A DNA stretch of 54,661 nt from Clostridiales bacterium (GTDB lineage: Bacteria; Bacillota; Clostridia; Oscillospirales; Acutalibacteraceae), in contig JAAWQC010000016.1 of NCBI GenBank assembly GCA_022800315.1, positions 1 to 54,661 of the forward strand, read 5' to 3'. How positions within the stretch are numbered: position 1 is the first letter of the stretch; each line of letters starts with the position of its first letter. The position numbers and the translations under genes were made by a program. The notes below the pieces were generated by a model. That model searched no databases. It had not been told where the DNA came from and saw only the letters and a program-made list of their open reading frames with translations. Below are positions 17,448 through 25,997 of this stretch, piece by piece.

Positions 17448-18185
17448 ATGACTGCTTATCAGGACGTCTTTCAGCGTGTGGAAAAGAAATATCTGCTGGA
17501 CAGCGGCCAGTATCACCACCTGATGCGCCGGCTGAAGCCATCTGTCATCCCCGACCGCTTTCCCCGCAGCACCATCGGCAACGTGTATTACGATACCCCC
17601 GCCCGGTCCCTCATCCGCACCTCGCTGGAAAAACCGGTGTATAAGGAGAAGCTGCGCCTGCGCAGCTATGAAATTCCCGCTGCGGATACCACCGTCTTTC
17701 TGGAGATCAAGAAGAAATTCAAGGGGGTAGTATACAAGCGCCGGGAGGGACTCCCCTACGAACGGGCAAAAAAGTGGCTGACGGGGCAGGCTCCCCCTTA
17801 TGAGGACGGCAGCTCGCAGATCGCCCGTGAGATCGACTGGTTTCTGCACCGGTACGGCGAACTGGAGCCGGCCATGTTCCTTTCCTACGAACGGCTGGCT
17901 TTTCAGGGGAAAGAGAACCCCGCCCTCCGCGTCACCTTCGATGAAAACATTCTGTGGCGGGAGCATCAGCCCGAACTGGATAAGGGGCTCTGGGGCGCCC
18001 CTTTGCTCCCTCCCGGCAGCACGCTGATGGAGATTAAAATCCCCGGCGCCATGCCGCTGTGGCTGGCGCGGGAGCTGGACACCCTGCGCATCTATCCCTG
18101 CTCATACTCGAAATACGGCAGTGCCTATCAGTTGGCCCTCCTGCGTAAGGGCCGTGAAAACAAAGGAGGAATCGTCTGTGCCTGA
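17448..18185 (+). CDS. VTC-domain polyphosphate polymerase-like protein
   Basis: A 245-residue single-domain protein of the VTC family, whose fungal relative makes polyphosphate from ATP inside a beta-tunnel. Seen: FQRVEKKYLLD at the start, YYDTPARSLI, EKLRLRSYEIP, FLEIKKKFKGVVYKRR and MEIKIPGAMPLWLARELD, the charged strands that line the tunnel. Length is normal for bacterial members. AAAGGGAGG lies upstream of the ATG. It begins a three-gene operon with a DUF4956 membrane protein and a surface lipoprotein, a combination common in clostridia. Whether it makes polyphosphate or another polymer is not settled. Confidence 0.85.
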   Translation: MTAYQDVFQRVEKKYLLDSGQYHHLMRRLKPSVIPDRFPRSTIGNVYYDTPARSLIRTSLEKPVYKEKLRLRSYEIPAADTTVFLEIKKKFKGVVYKRREGLPYERAKKWLTGQAPPYEDGSSQIAREIDWFLHRYGELEPAMFLSYERLAFQGKENPALRVTFDENILWREHQPELDKGLWGAPLLPPGSTLMEIKIPGAMPLWLARELDTLRIYPCSYSKYGSAYQLALLRKGRENKGGIVCA

Positions 18186-18876
18186 TCTGTCCGCCATGGC
18201 GAACACCCTGTTCGGCAGTGTGCTGTCCGCCGCTCTCACCCCCGGCGCTTTTCTGCTGTGCCTGCTGTCCTCCCTGTTGCTGGGAGCGGTCATCGCCGCC
18301 GCCTATATGTTCCGCAGCCGCTATACCAAGAGCTTTGTGGTCACGCTGGCCCTTCTCCCCGCCATCGTACAGGTGGTGATCATGCTGGTCAACGGCAATC
18401 TGGGCACCGGCGTGGCGGTGATGGGGGCCTTCAGCCTGGTCCGCTTCCGATCGGTTCCCGGCAGCGCGCGGGAAATCGGCAGCCTCTTCCTCGCCATGGC
18501 GGTGGGGCTGGCCACCGGCATGGGATACATCGGTATCGCCGTCCTGTTTACCTTGATCCTCGCCGCGGCGGGCTTTCTGTATACCATCACCCGCTTCGGC
18601 GAGACTCGGCGGATGGAAAAGGAACTGAAGGTCACCATTCCCGAAAGCCTCGATTACTCCGGCATTTTCGACGATCTCTTTGCCGCCTATACCAGCCGGT
18701 CGGAAATGATCAGCGTCAAAACCACCCAGATGGGCAGCCTGTATCAGCTGCATTACCGCATTGAGCTGAAGGAACCGGCAAAGGAAAAAGAACTGCTGGA
18801 CGCCATCCGCTGCCGGAACGGCAATCTGGATATCCTGTGCGGCCGTGTTCCTGCGAACAGCGGTGAAGAACTATAA
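18178..18876 (+). CDS. DUF4956 membrane protein
   Basis: A 232-residue membrane protein of the DUF4956 type. Hydrophobic segments lie at about residues 17-45, 55-76 and 95-140; the loop VRFRSVPGSAREIGSLFLAM is highly conserved in the family. The soluble C-terminal third (from about 145) is a ferredoxin-like domain. The start is a GTG at 18178, 8 nt after AAAGGAGG and overlapping the end of the VTC gene by 8 nt, which implies coupling. Genes of this family nearly always neighbour VTC or CotH genes; a channel or partner role for the polymerase product is an inference. Confidence 0.85.
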   Translation: MPDLSAMANTLFGSVLSAALTPGAFLLCLLSSLLLGAVIAAAYMFRSRYTKSFVVTLALLPAIVQVVIMLVNGNLGTGVAVMGAFSLVRFRSVPGSAREIGSLFLAMAVGLATGMGYIGIAVLFTLILAAAGFLYTITRFGETRRMEKELKVTIPESLDYSGIFDDLFAAYTSRSEMISVKTTQMGSLYQLHYRIELKEPAKEKELLDAIRCRNGNLDILCGRVPANSGEEL

Positions 18877-18889
18877 GGAGGCGACAGCC

Positions 18890-20815
18890 TTGAAAACCAG
18901 TAAACGCCGGACGGCGGCCCTGCTTTGTCCCCTTGCTTTCCTCTGTCTGTCCCTGTCCGCCTGCTCCACCCCCGCCACCGGTGAAAACGCCTCCGGCTCC
19001 CCTTCCCCTTCCGCTTCCGGCGGCTCGTCCTCCGATGCCACCGCCGTCTCGCTGGAAGAGATGGATTTCACCTTTACCGACCGTGATCTGGACGGCGGCT
19101 GGGACGCCGCCTCCGCCACCCTCGTCGTTTTCTCCGACAGCGGTGTAACGGTTACCGGTTCCGGCGCCGCCGTGTCGGGGTGCCGGGTCACCCTGAGCGG
19201 GGCGGGGTCCTATGTGCTGTCCGGCTCCTGTGCAGACGGACAGGTGATCGTCGACACAGGCGATTCGGATAAGCTGCAGCTGGTGCTGAACGGCCTCTCT
19301 CTCACCTGCACAGATCACGCGCCTCTTTTCATCCGCGGTGCCGACAAGGTATTTGTCACGCTGGCCGACGGGACGCAGAACACCCTCGCCGACAGCGCCT
19401 CCTACTCCCTGTCGGAGGAGGACGGCAGCGTGGACGGCGCAGTTTTCAGCCGGGCGGACCTGACCTTCAACGGCGGCGGCTCCCTGGCCGTCACCGCCCG
19501 GTATCACCATGGCATCGTCTCGAAAGACGACCTTGTCTTCACCGGCGGTTCCTATACGATAACGGCGGCGGACGACGGCCTGCAGGGGAAGGACTGTGTG
19601 AAAATCCGGGACGGCACTTTTGACATCGACGCCGGCGGCGACGGCGTCAAATCCAATAACGAAGAGGACGCCGCCCGCGGCTTCGTCTACTTGGAAGGCG
19701 GCTCCCTGACGATCACCGCCGCCACCGACGGCATTCAGGCGGAGACAGCCCTGCGGGTTGCCGCCGCCGTGCTCCAAATCACCACCGGCGGCGGCAGCCA
19801 GAACGCCAGTACCGACAGCAGCGGCGGCGTCCGGCCCGAATGGGGCGGCTGGGGTGGGAACAACACCCCCTCCGCCTCGTCCGAACCCGCCAGTGCCAAG
19901 GGGCTGAAGTCGAGCGGTGCGCTGCTTATCGAGTCGGGTACGATCACTGCCGATTCCTCCGACGATGCCCTTCATTCCAATGGGGATGTGACGATCAGAG
20001 GCGGTACCCTCATCCTTTCCTCCGGCGACGACGGCATTCACGCCGACGCTACCGTCGCTGTCAGCGGCGGCGACCTGACCATCACCCGCAGCTACGAGGG
20101 CATCGAGGGCAAGGATATCGCCATCACCGATGGTACCATCCGCGTCACCGCCAGCGACGACGGCCTCAACTGCGCGGGAGGCAGCGACGGTTCCTCTGTA
20201 AACGGGCGGCCCGGCCAGAACTCCTTCCAGTCGGGAGACAGCGGCACCCTGCGTATCAGCGGCGGCTTTCTCACGGTCAACGCCTTGGGCGACGGACTCG
20301 ACTCCAACGGTTCCCTCTGTATCGAGGGCGGCGTGATACTGGTCAGCGGCCCCACCGACAGCGGCAACAGCGCCCTGGATTACGACGGCGCCGGCGAGAT
20401 CTCCGGCGGCGTCCTCATCGCGGCGGGCAGTTCGGGTATGGCCCAGGGGTTCTCCTCCGGTTCCGCACAGAATTCCTTCATGTACGGCTATTCCTCGTCC
20501 CAGCCGGCCTCCCAGCGCCTCACCCTCACCGACGGAAGCGGCAATATCGTCGTATCCTTCACCCCGGTCAAAGCGTATCAGAATGTGGTGATCAGCGCTC
20601 CGGGGCTTCAGCTGAATACCGCCTATATTCTCTACAGCGGTGGAACCATCTCCTCCGCTGCCAGCGAAGGGTATACCGCCGCCGGCACCCTGTCCGGCGC
20701 CTCTAAGGTCGCGGATATCCTCCTGACCTCGGCTTCCGCCACCCTGGGAAACGCTTCAGGCGGAATGGGTGCCATGGGCGGCGGTATGGGCGGCGGCCCC
20801 GGCAGGATGCGATAA
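18890..20815 (+). CDS. Surface lipoprotein with repeated carbohydrate-binding-like domains
   Basis: A 641-residue secreted lipoprotein. A signal peptide ends in the lipobox LSAC (cleavage before Cys ~25), followed by a Ser/Gly/Pro linker. The body contains parallel-beta-helix-like repeats, each of the form ...GGxxxITxxxDGIxG..., e.g. SGGDLTITRSYEGIEGKD and DGTIRVTASDDGLNCAGG, matching carbohydrate-binding (DUF4353-like) proteins. The C-terminus is a Gly/Met-rich tail (GGMGAMGGGMGGG). The start is TTG at 18890 after AAGGAGGCGACAGCC. Third gene of the VTC operon; it probably binds a polymer outside the cell. Ligand unknown. Confidence 0.82.
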   Translation: MKTSKRRTAALLCPLAFLCLSLSACSTPATGENASGSPSPSASGGSSSDATAVSLEEMDFTFTDRDLDGGWDAASATLVVFSDSGVTVTGSGAAVSGCRVTLSGAGSYVLSGSCADGQVIVDTGDSDKLQLVLNGLSLTCTDHAPLFIRGADKVFVTLADGTQNTLADSASYSLSEEDGSVDGAVFSRADLTFNGGGSLAVTARYHHGIVSKDDLVFTGGSYTITAADDGLQGKDCVKIRDGTFDIDAGGDGVKSNNEEDAARGFVYLEGGSLTITAATDGIQAETALRVAAAVLQITTGGGSQNASTDSSGGVRPEWGGWGGNNTPSASSEPASAKGLKSSGALLIESGTITADSSDDALHSNGDVTIRGGTLILSSGDDGIHADATVAVSGGDLTITRSYEGIEGKDIAITDGTIRVTASDDGLNCAGGSDGSSVNGRPGQNSFQSGDSGTLRISGGFLTVNALGDGLDSNGSLCIEGGVILVSGPTDSGNSALDYDGAGEISGGVLIAAGSSGMAQGFSSGSAQNSFMYGYSSSQPASQRLTLTDGSGNIVVSFTPVKAYQNVVISAPGLQLNTAYILYSGGTISSAASEGYTAAGTLSGASKVADILLTSASATLGNASGGMGAMGGGMGGGPGRMR

Positions 20816-20840
20816 AGGGATTTGCGCCCTCCCGAATAAA

Positions 20841-20872
20841 ACAGGCCCTCCGGTTACAACTGGAGGGCCTGT
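20841..20872. terminator. Bidirectional terminator between convergent operons
   Basis: A 14-bp stem (ACAGGCCCTCCGGTT with AACTGGAGGGCCTGT, one G-U pair) with a 3-nt loop and flanking A/T. It ends the VTC operon from the left and the ABC exporter operon from the right. Confidence 0.85.
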
Positions 20873-20981
20873 CTTTAGTCTGTGATCCCGTCGGGTTTCG
20901 GGCCGGCATGGCCGCGGCCCCCTGCGAATAGACCCATATTTGATCGTCTGTCGCACACTCGCCATTTTTGTCCGTGCAATA

Positions 20982-22874
20982 TTATTCCAGTTCAAAAGCG
21001 CCGGTATACAATTGATAATACCGCCCCTTCTGGGCGATGAGCTGGTCATGGGTACCCCGCTCGATGATCCGACCACCGTCCAGCACCATGATGACATCCG
21101 AGTTCTGTACGGTGGACAGCCGATGGGCAATGACGAAAACGGTCCGGCCGTGCATGAGGGCGTCCATCCCCTTCTGCACGATGCTTTCGGTCCGGGTATC
21201 GATGCTGGAGGTCGCTTCATCCAGAATCATGACCGGCGGGTCGGCCACCGCCGCGCGGGCGATGGCCAGCAGCTGACGCTGTCCCTGGGACAGGCCGGAG
21301 CCGTCGCCGGACAGCACCGTGTCATAACCCTCGGACAGCTGGTTGATGAAGCCGTCGGCATTGGCCCGCCGTGCGGCGGCGTAGACCTCCTCATCGGTGG
21401 CGTCCAGCCGCCCGTAGCGGATATTCTCCATCACGGTACCGGTAAACAGGCTGGTATCCTGCAGCACGATCCCCAGCGACCGGCGCAGGTCGCTCTTTTT
21501 GATCTTATTGATATTGATGCCGTCGTAACGGATTTTGCCGTCCGCCAGATCATAGAAGCGGTTGATCAGATTGGTGATGGTGGTTTTGCCCGCTCCCGTC
21601 GCACCGACGAAGGCCACCTTCTGTCCCGGTTCGGCGAACAGGGTAATGTTGTGTAATACGATCTTATCCTCGCTGTAGCCGAAGTCCACGTCGTCGAACC
21701 GCACGTCGCCCGTCAGCGGCGTGTAGGTCACGGTGCCGTCGTGATGGGGATGCTTCCACGCCCAAAGCCCGGTACGCTCCCGGGTCTCGGCCACTTCCCC
21801 GTTCTCCATACGGGCGTTGACCAGGGTCACATATCCCTCGTCCGCCTCCGGCTCCTCGTCCATCAGCTCGAAGATGCGCTCGGCCCCCGCCAGCGCCATG
21901 ATCACCGAGTTGAGCTGCTGGGATACCTGGCTGATGGGCATGGAAAAACTCTTGCTCAGCTGCAAAAAGCTGGCGATCATCCCCAGCGTCAGCCCGCCCA
22001 CCCCGCCCAGGGCGAGAAAACCGCCGATAATGGCGATCAGGACATACTGCAAATTGCCGATGTTGGCCATGATGGGCATCAGGATGTTGGCAAAGCGGTT
22101 GGCCTCGGTGGCGTTGACGCACAGCTGATCATTGAACCCGTCGAAGCCCTCTTTCGCTTCCTCCTCATGACAGAAGACCTTGACCACCTTCTGCCCGTTG
22201 ATCATCTCCTCGATGTAGCCGTTGGTCTGTCCCAGCGACTGCTGCTGCCGCAAAAAGTACCGGCGGCTCTTCCCCGCAATTTTCCGGGAGACGATGAACA
22301 TGACCGCCACCACCGCCAGCACCACCAGCGTCAGATAGATGCTGGTCGCCACCATGGCGCAGAAAACAGCGACGATGGTGATCACCGAGGAAAACATCTG
22401 GGGCATGCTCTGGGCGATCATCTGCCGCAGGGTGTCGGTGTCGTTGGTATAGCGGCTCATGGTGTCGCCGCTCTGGTGGGTGTCGAAATAGCGGATCGGC
22501 AGGCTCTGCATGCCGGTGAACATCTCGTCCCGGATTTCCTTGAGCACCCCCTGGGCGATGACCACCATCAGCCTGTTGTACAGGTAGGTGGCGATCACAC
22601 CCGCCAGATAGACGGTACCCATAACCAGTATGGCGGACAGCAGCCCGCTGAAGGAGGGGCTGGCCTGCGCCAGCAACGGGGTGATATAATCGTCGATGAG
22701 GACCTGCAGGAACAGGGAACCGGCCACACCCGCTCCGGCGCTGATCAGGATACACAAAATCACGAGGGCGAAAGAACCCTTATACCGTTTCCAGATATAG
22801 GAGAACAGGCGCACGGCGGTCCTGCCCTGCCCCCCAGGCCTCTTTTTCTTCGCGCTGTTTTCAGGCGATTTCAT
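20982..22874 (-). CDS. ABC exporter half-transporter, catalytically complete
   Basis: A 630-residue fused membrane-ATPase protein. About six spans are followed by an ATPase domain with Walker A GATGAGKTT, signature LSQGQRQ, Walker B VMILDEATSSID with its catalytic Glu, and an H-loop His (IAHRLS). An unusual ~45-residue insert with GLWAWKHPHHDG lies before the ATPase domain. It overlaps the partner gene upstream by 14 nt. Together they should form a heterodimeric exporter, as in the LmrCD/BmrCD class. The substrate is not known; drugs or peptides are usual. Confidence 0.92.
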   Translation of the reverse strand: MKSPENSAKKKRPGGQGRTAVRLFSYIWKRYKGSFALVILCILISAGAGVAGSLFLQVLIDDYITPLLAQASPSFSGLLSAILVMGTVYLAGVIATYLYNRLMVVIAQGVLKEIRDEMFTGMQSLPIRYFDTHQSGDTMSRYTNDTDTLRQMIAQSMPQMFSSVITIVAVFCAMVATSIYLTLVVLAVVAVMFIVSRKIAGKSRRYFLRQQQSLGQTNGYIEEMINGQKVVKVFCHEEEAKEGFDGFNDQLCVNATEANRFANILMPIMANIGNLQYVLIAIIGGFLALGGVGGLTLGMIASFLQLSKSFSMPISQVSQQLNSVIMALAGAERIFELMDEEPEADEGYVTLVNARMENGEVAETRERTGLWAWKHPHHDGTVTYTPLTGDVRFDDVDFGYSEDKIVLHNITLFAEPGQKVAFVGATGAGKTTITNLINRFYDLADGKIRYDGININKIKKSDLRRSLGIVLQDTSLFTGTVMENIRYGRLDATDEEVYAAARRANADGFINQLSEGYDTVLSGDGSGLSQGQRQLLAIARAAVADPPVMILDEATSSIDTRTESIVQKGMDALMHGRTVFVIAHRLSTVQNSDVIMVLDGGRIIERGTHDQLIAQKGRYYQLYTGAFELE

Positions 22875-24600
22875 CGGCGTCCCCTCCTTTTATCTGGGAT
22901 TCGTATACTTCACGGTAAATGGGACTGTTCTCCATCAGCTCGGCATGGTTCCCCACCGCGCTGATGCGTCCGCCGTCCATCACAACGATTTTATCCGCGT
23001 CCATCACTGAGGAAATGCGCTGGGCCACAATCAGCTTGGTGGTGGCGGGGATTTCCTCCCGGAACGCTTTGCGTATCAAAGCGTCGGTGCGGGTATCCAC
23101 CGCACTGGTGGAATCGTCCAGTATGAGTATCTTGGGCTTTTTCAGCAGGGCCCGTGCGATGCACAGCCGCTGCTTCTGCCCGCCGGAGACATTGCTGCCC
23201 CCCTGCTCTATGTAGGTGTCGTACCCGTCGGGGAAAGCCCTGATAAACTCATCGGCCTGCGCCAGCCGGCATACCCGCTCCAGCTCCTCGTCGGAAGCGT
23301 CGGGAGCGCCCCAGCGCAGGTTTTCTTTGATGGTTCCCGAAAACAGTACGTTTTTCTGCAGCACCATGGCCACCTTGGAACGAAGTGCCCCGATATCGTA
23401 CCGGCGGACATCCTCGCCTCCCACCAGCACCCGTCCCAGTGTGGTGTCGTACAGGCGGGGAATCAATTGGATCAGGCTGGTCTTGGAGCTGCCCGTTCCG
23501 CCGATGATCCCCACCGTCTCCCCCGAGGCGATGCTCAGGGAAATGCCGTCCAGACACAGCTTGTCGGGATTCTTATAGTAGCTGAACCCCACCTCTTCGA
23601 AACGGATGCTGCCGTCGACTACCTCGTACAGCGGCTGCGGAGGATCGGTCAGGTCGCTCTGTTCCTCCAGCACCTCCACGATCCGCTCGCCGCTGGCGCG
23701 GGAAATGATGATCATGACAAAGACCATCGACAGCATGTTGAGGCTCATCAGTATCTGGGTGGTGTAGGCGATCAGGCTGACCAGCTGGCCGGTCGTCATG
23801 GTGGCGGAAACGATCATCTGGGCTCCCAGCCAGGAGATGAGCAGCATACAGCCGTACATGGCGAACTGCATCAGCGGGCTGTTGAAAGCCAGAATCTTTT
23901 CCGCCAGCGAAAAATCCTGGAATATGGTCTGGGATACCGCTTTGAACTTCTTTTCCTCCTGTTCTTCCCGCACGAAGGACTTGACCACACGGATGCCCCG
24001 CAAATTTTCCTGCACCACGTTGTTCAGCCGGTCATAGGTCTTGAACACCCGCTCGAAAACCGGGTGGGCCTTGGCGGCAATCAGGAACAGCCCGCCGCCC
24101 AGTACCGGGATCACCGCCAGGAAGATCAGGGACAGCTTCGGGTTCAAACTGAACGCCATGCCCAGCGAGAAAAGAAGCATGATCGGCCCGCGCACCGCGA
24201 TGCGGATAATCATCTGATAGGAGTTCTGTACGTTGGTCACGTCGGTGGTCAGACGGGTCACCAGGCTGGCGGTGGAAAAACGGTCGATGTTGAAAAAGGA
24301 ATAATCCTGTACCTTATAATACATTCTCTGCCGCAGGTTTTTGGCAAACCCGGCGGAGGCGCGCGCCGCGAAATGCCCTGCCAGCGCGCCAAATACCATG
24401 GAGATCAGGGTGGAGATCACCAGCGCAATCCCCAGCGTCATGATGACCGAGGAATTCCCCTGATTGATGCCGTTGTCGATCAGGTAGGCCATCAGCAGCG
24501 GGATTACCACCTCCATCACTACCTCGAACACCACGAAAATCGGCGTCAGGATGGTATCCCGCTTATACTTCCCCACGCATCTCATCAGTTGTTTAATCAA
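22861..24600 (-). CDS. ABC exporter half-transporter with a degenerate ATPase site
   Basis: A 579-residue half-transporter: six spans, then Walker A GGTGSSKTS, signature VSGGQKQ, and Walker B LILDDSTSAVD in which the catalytic Glu is replaced by Asp. The switch His is Gln (VAQRIS). This is the typical non-hydrolysing half of heterodimeric exporters whose other half is the gene at 20982. The start is a TTG at 24600 after GGGAAGGG; an ATG at 24585 (LMRCVG) is an alternative but has no ribosome site. It is the first gene downstream of a MarR gene and an operator-like repeat. Confidence 0.88.
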   Translation of the reverse strand: MIKQLMRCVGKYKRDTILTPIFVVFEVVMEVVIPLLMAYLIDNGINQGNSSVIMTLGIALVISTLISMVFGALAGHFAARASAGFAKNLRQRMYYKVQDYSFFNIDRFSTASLVTRLTTDVTNVQNSYQMIIRIAVRGPIMLLFSLGMAFSLNPKLSLIFLAVIPVLGGGLFLIAAKAHPVFERVFKTYDRLNNVVQENLRGIRVVKSFVREEQEEKKFKAVSQTIFQDFSLAEKILAFNSPLMQFAMYGCMLLISWLGAQMIVSATMTTGQLVSLIAYTTQILMSLNMLSMVFVMIIISRASGERIVEVLEEQSDLTDPPQPLYEVVDGSIRFEEVGFSYYKNPDKLCLDGISLSIASGETVGIIGGTGSSKTSLIQLIPRLYDTTLGRVLVGGEDVRRYDIGALRSKVAMVLQKNVLFSGTIKENLRWGAPDASDEELERVCRLAQADEFIRAFPDGYDTYIEQGGSNVSGGQKQRLCIARALLKKPKILILDDSTSAVDTRTDALIRKAFREEIPATTKLIVAQRISSVMDADKIVVMDGGRISAVGNHAELMENSPIYREVYESQIKGGDADEIA

Positions 24601-24630
24601 ATAAAACCCTTCCCTTCCCGTGAAATTAAT

Positions 24631-24648
24631 TTGTAAGCTTTCTAACAA
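24631..24648 (-). promoter_or_regulatory. Second MarR-operator-like site
   Basis: TTGTTAGAAAGCTTACAA on the minus strand. It matches the main operator upstream of marR (TTGCTAGAATGTTAGCAA) at 13 of 18 positions. It lies between marR and the exporter genes, after a hairpin, and so could control a separate exporter promoter. I could not find good -35/-10 boxes there. Confidence 0.45.
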
Positions 24649-24660
24649 TCCCCGGCGGAG

Positions 24661-24682
24661 AAAGCCGCCCCGGCGGGGCGGC
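24661..24682 (-). terminator. Possible attenuator/terminator after marR
   Basis: On the minus strand, GCCGCCCC/GGGGCGGC (8-bp stem, 3-nt loop) followed by TTTCT. Located just after the marR stop at 24696. Its short T run makes partial termination more likely than full. Confidence 0.45.
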
Positions 24683-24695
24683 AGGCCCGATTCTT

Positions 24696-25145
24696 TTACG
24701 ATCGGCTCAGTTCTTCTGCGTTTTTCTGTATCCGGCGGATCAAGCGGAGGAATTCCTCCACCTCCGCCTCGGACAGTCCCTTGCGGAGCTGCGCCTCCAT
24801 GAATCGGATACGCTCGGTGATGGCGTTGTGATTATCAACCGCTTTCTGGGTCAACACCAGCCGTTTCAGCCGGGCATCGTAGCTTACCGGTTCGCGGACA
24901 ATCAGGTCGTTTTTTTCCATCAGCTGCAGCAGGCTGGTGACGGTGGAGCGCCGGATGGTAAACTCCCGCTCCACGTCCCGCTGGCAGATTTCCTCGTCCC
25001 GGTGATGATACAGATAGGCGATGATCCACCCCTGCATACCGGTGACCCCTTCGAGGCCCCGGTCGCGGGAGTAGTCGTCCATATGGCGTTTGATCAGGTT
25101 ATTGAGGGTTTTCACCTCAAAGCCGATATCCTTGTCATGGCGCAC
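24696..25145 (-). CDS. MarR-family transcriptional regulator
   Basis: A 149-residue winged-helix regulator. Motifs: RDVEREFTIRRSTVTSLLQLMEKNDLI (recognition helix region) and the DARLKRLVLT wing, both typical of MarR. The C-terminal helices form the dimer domain. The start is GTG at 25145, with GAGGG 7 nt before it. Two overlapping palindromes lie on the promoter upstream, so it is probably autorepressing. It neighbours the heterodimeric exporter on the same strand, the standard layout for a drug- or ligand-induced efflux operon. Confidence 0.9.
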   Translation of the reverse strand: MRHDKDIGFEVKTLNNLIKRHMDDYSRDRGLEGVTGMQGWIIAYLYHHRDEEICQRDVEREFTIRRSTVTSLLQLMEKNDLIVREPVSYDARLKRLVLTQKAVDNHNAITERIRFMEAQLRKGLSEAEVEEFLRLIRRIQKNAEELSRS

Positions 25146-25159
25146 TGCATCGCCCTCTT

Positions 25160-25203
25160 TGTTAGATTGCTAACATTCTAGCAAAAAATCGGTTTTCTGT
25201 CAA
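25160..25203 (-). promoter_or_regulatory. marR promoter with overlapping palindromic operator
   Basis: Minus-strand TTGACA (25198-25203), 17-bp spacer, TAGAAT (25175-25180). A perfect 6-bp inverted repeat TTGCTA/TAGCAA (25167-25184) covers the -10 box, and a second one TGTTAG/CTAACA (25160-25175) overlaps it. A bound MarR dimer would block RNA polymerase directly. Confidence 0.75.
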
Positions 25204-25268
25204 CGCTTATCTTTTTTATCAGCGCAGCCAATCGCTGGCCATAGGCTGTTGCTGACTGGAAATTATTC

Positions 25269-25297
25269 TTGTTTTTATACTTCGATACAAATATGAT
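25269..25297 (+). promoter_or_regulatory. Sigma-A-type promoter of the second two-component operon
   Basis: TTGTTT, a 17-bp spacer, TATGAT, about 38 nt upstream of the response-regulator start at 25335. Confidence 0.55.
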
Positions 25298-25334
25298 ACA
25301 CTTAATCCCTATACTGGCTCGAGGGGGGATTATC

Positions 25335-25997
25335 ATGATCCGTATATTGATAGTGGAGGACGACGAATCCATTTCGGGGCTGCTGCGGATGACCCTGAAG
25401 AAAAACGGCTATCACTGCGAAAGCGCCGACGACGGCGCCAGTGCTCTAAAACAAATTGAAAACAACTCCTTTGACCTGATCCTGCTGGACATCATGCTTC
25501 CGGAGATGGACGGGTATACCCTGCTCGAGTACATACGGGAATATAAGACCCCCGTCATCTTCATCACCGCGAAATCCGCCATACCGGATCGGGTCAAAGG
25601 CCTGCGAATGGGCGCGGACGATTATATCGTCAAACCGTTCGACCTCTCCGAACTCCTCGCCAGGATTGAAACCGTCCTGCGGCGCTATCACAAGGTGGAA
25701 CGTTATATTCCAATCGGCGATATTGTCATCGACACCGACTCCCGCATCGTCAGGAAAAACGAAACGCCGGTCAGCCTGACGCCGAAAGAATACGATATAC
25801 TCTTGCTTTTCGCCCGTAATCGGAACATTGCCTTGTATCGTGAGACGATATATGAGCGGGTATGGAAAGAACCCTATTTTGGCGATACGAGGGCGGTCGA
25901 TCTGCATATTCAACGACTGCGAAAAAAACTGGACTTATCGGATGAAATCCAATCGATCTATAAGGTCGGTTACCGGCTGAAAGCGAAACAAGAATGA
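25335..25997 (+). CDS. OmpR-family response regulator
   Basis: A 220-residue regulator starting MIRILIVEDDESISGLLRMT. Phospho-acceptor Asp in FDLILLDIMLPEMDG; conserved Thr/Lys region FITAKS and VKPFDLSELLARIE; C-terminal winged helix ending IYKVGYRLK. The start at 25335 follows GAGGGGGGATTATC; a longer open frame from 25269 would begin inside the promoter. The stop overlaps the kinase start by 4 nt. Target genes probably include the two downstream genes; no repeat operator was seen. Confidence 0.93.
   Translation: MIRILIVEDDESISGLLRMTLKKNGYHCESADDGASALKQIENNSFDLILLDIMLPEMDGYTLLEYIREYKTPVIFITAKSAIPDRVKGLRMGADDYIVKPFDLSELLARIETVLRRYHKVERYIPIGDIVIDTDSRIVRKNETPVSLTPKEYDILLLFARNRNIALYRETIYERVWKEPYFGDTRAVDLHIQRLRKKLDLSDEIQSIYKVGYRLKAKQE

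Noticed and set aside
18716-20041. 441-residue Gly-rich minus-strand frame over the lipoprotein gene
   Set aside because: Antisense of a Gly/Ser/Asp repeat protein; no ribosome site or family signal.
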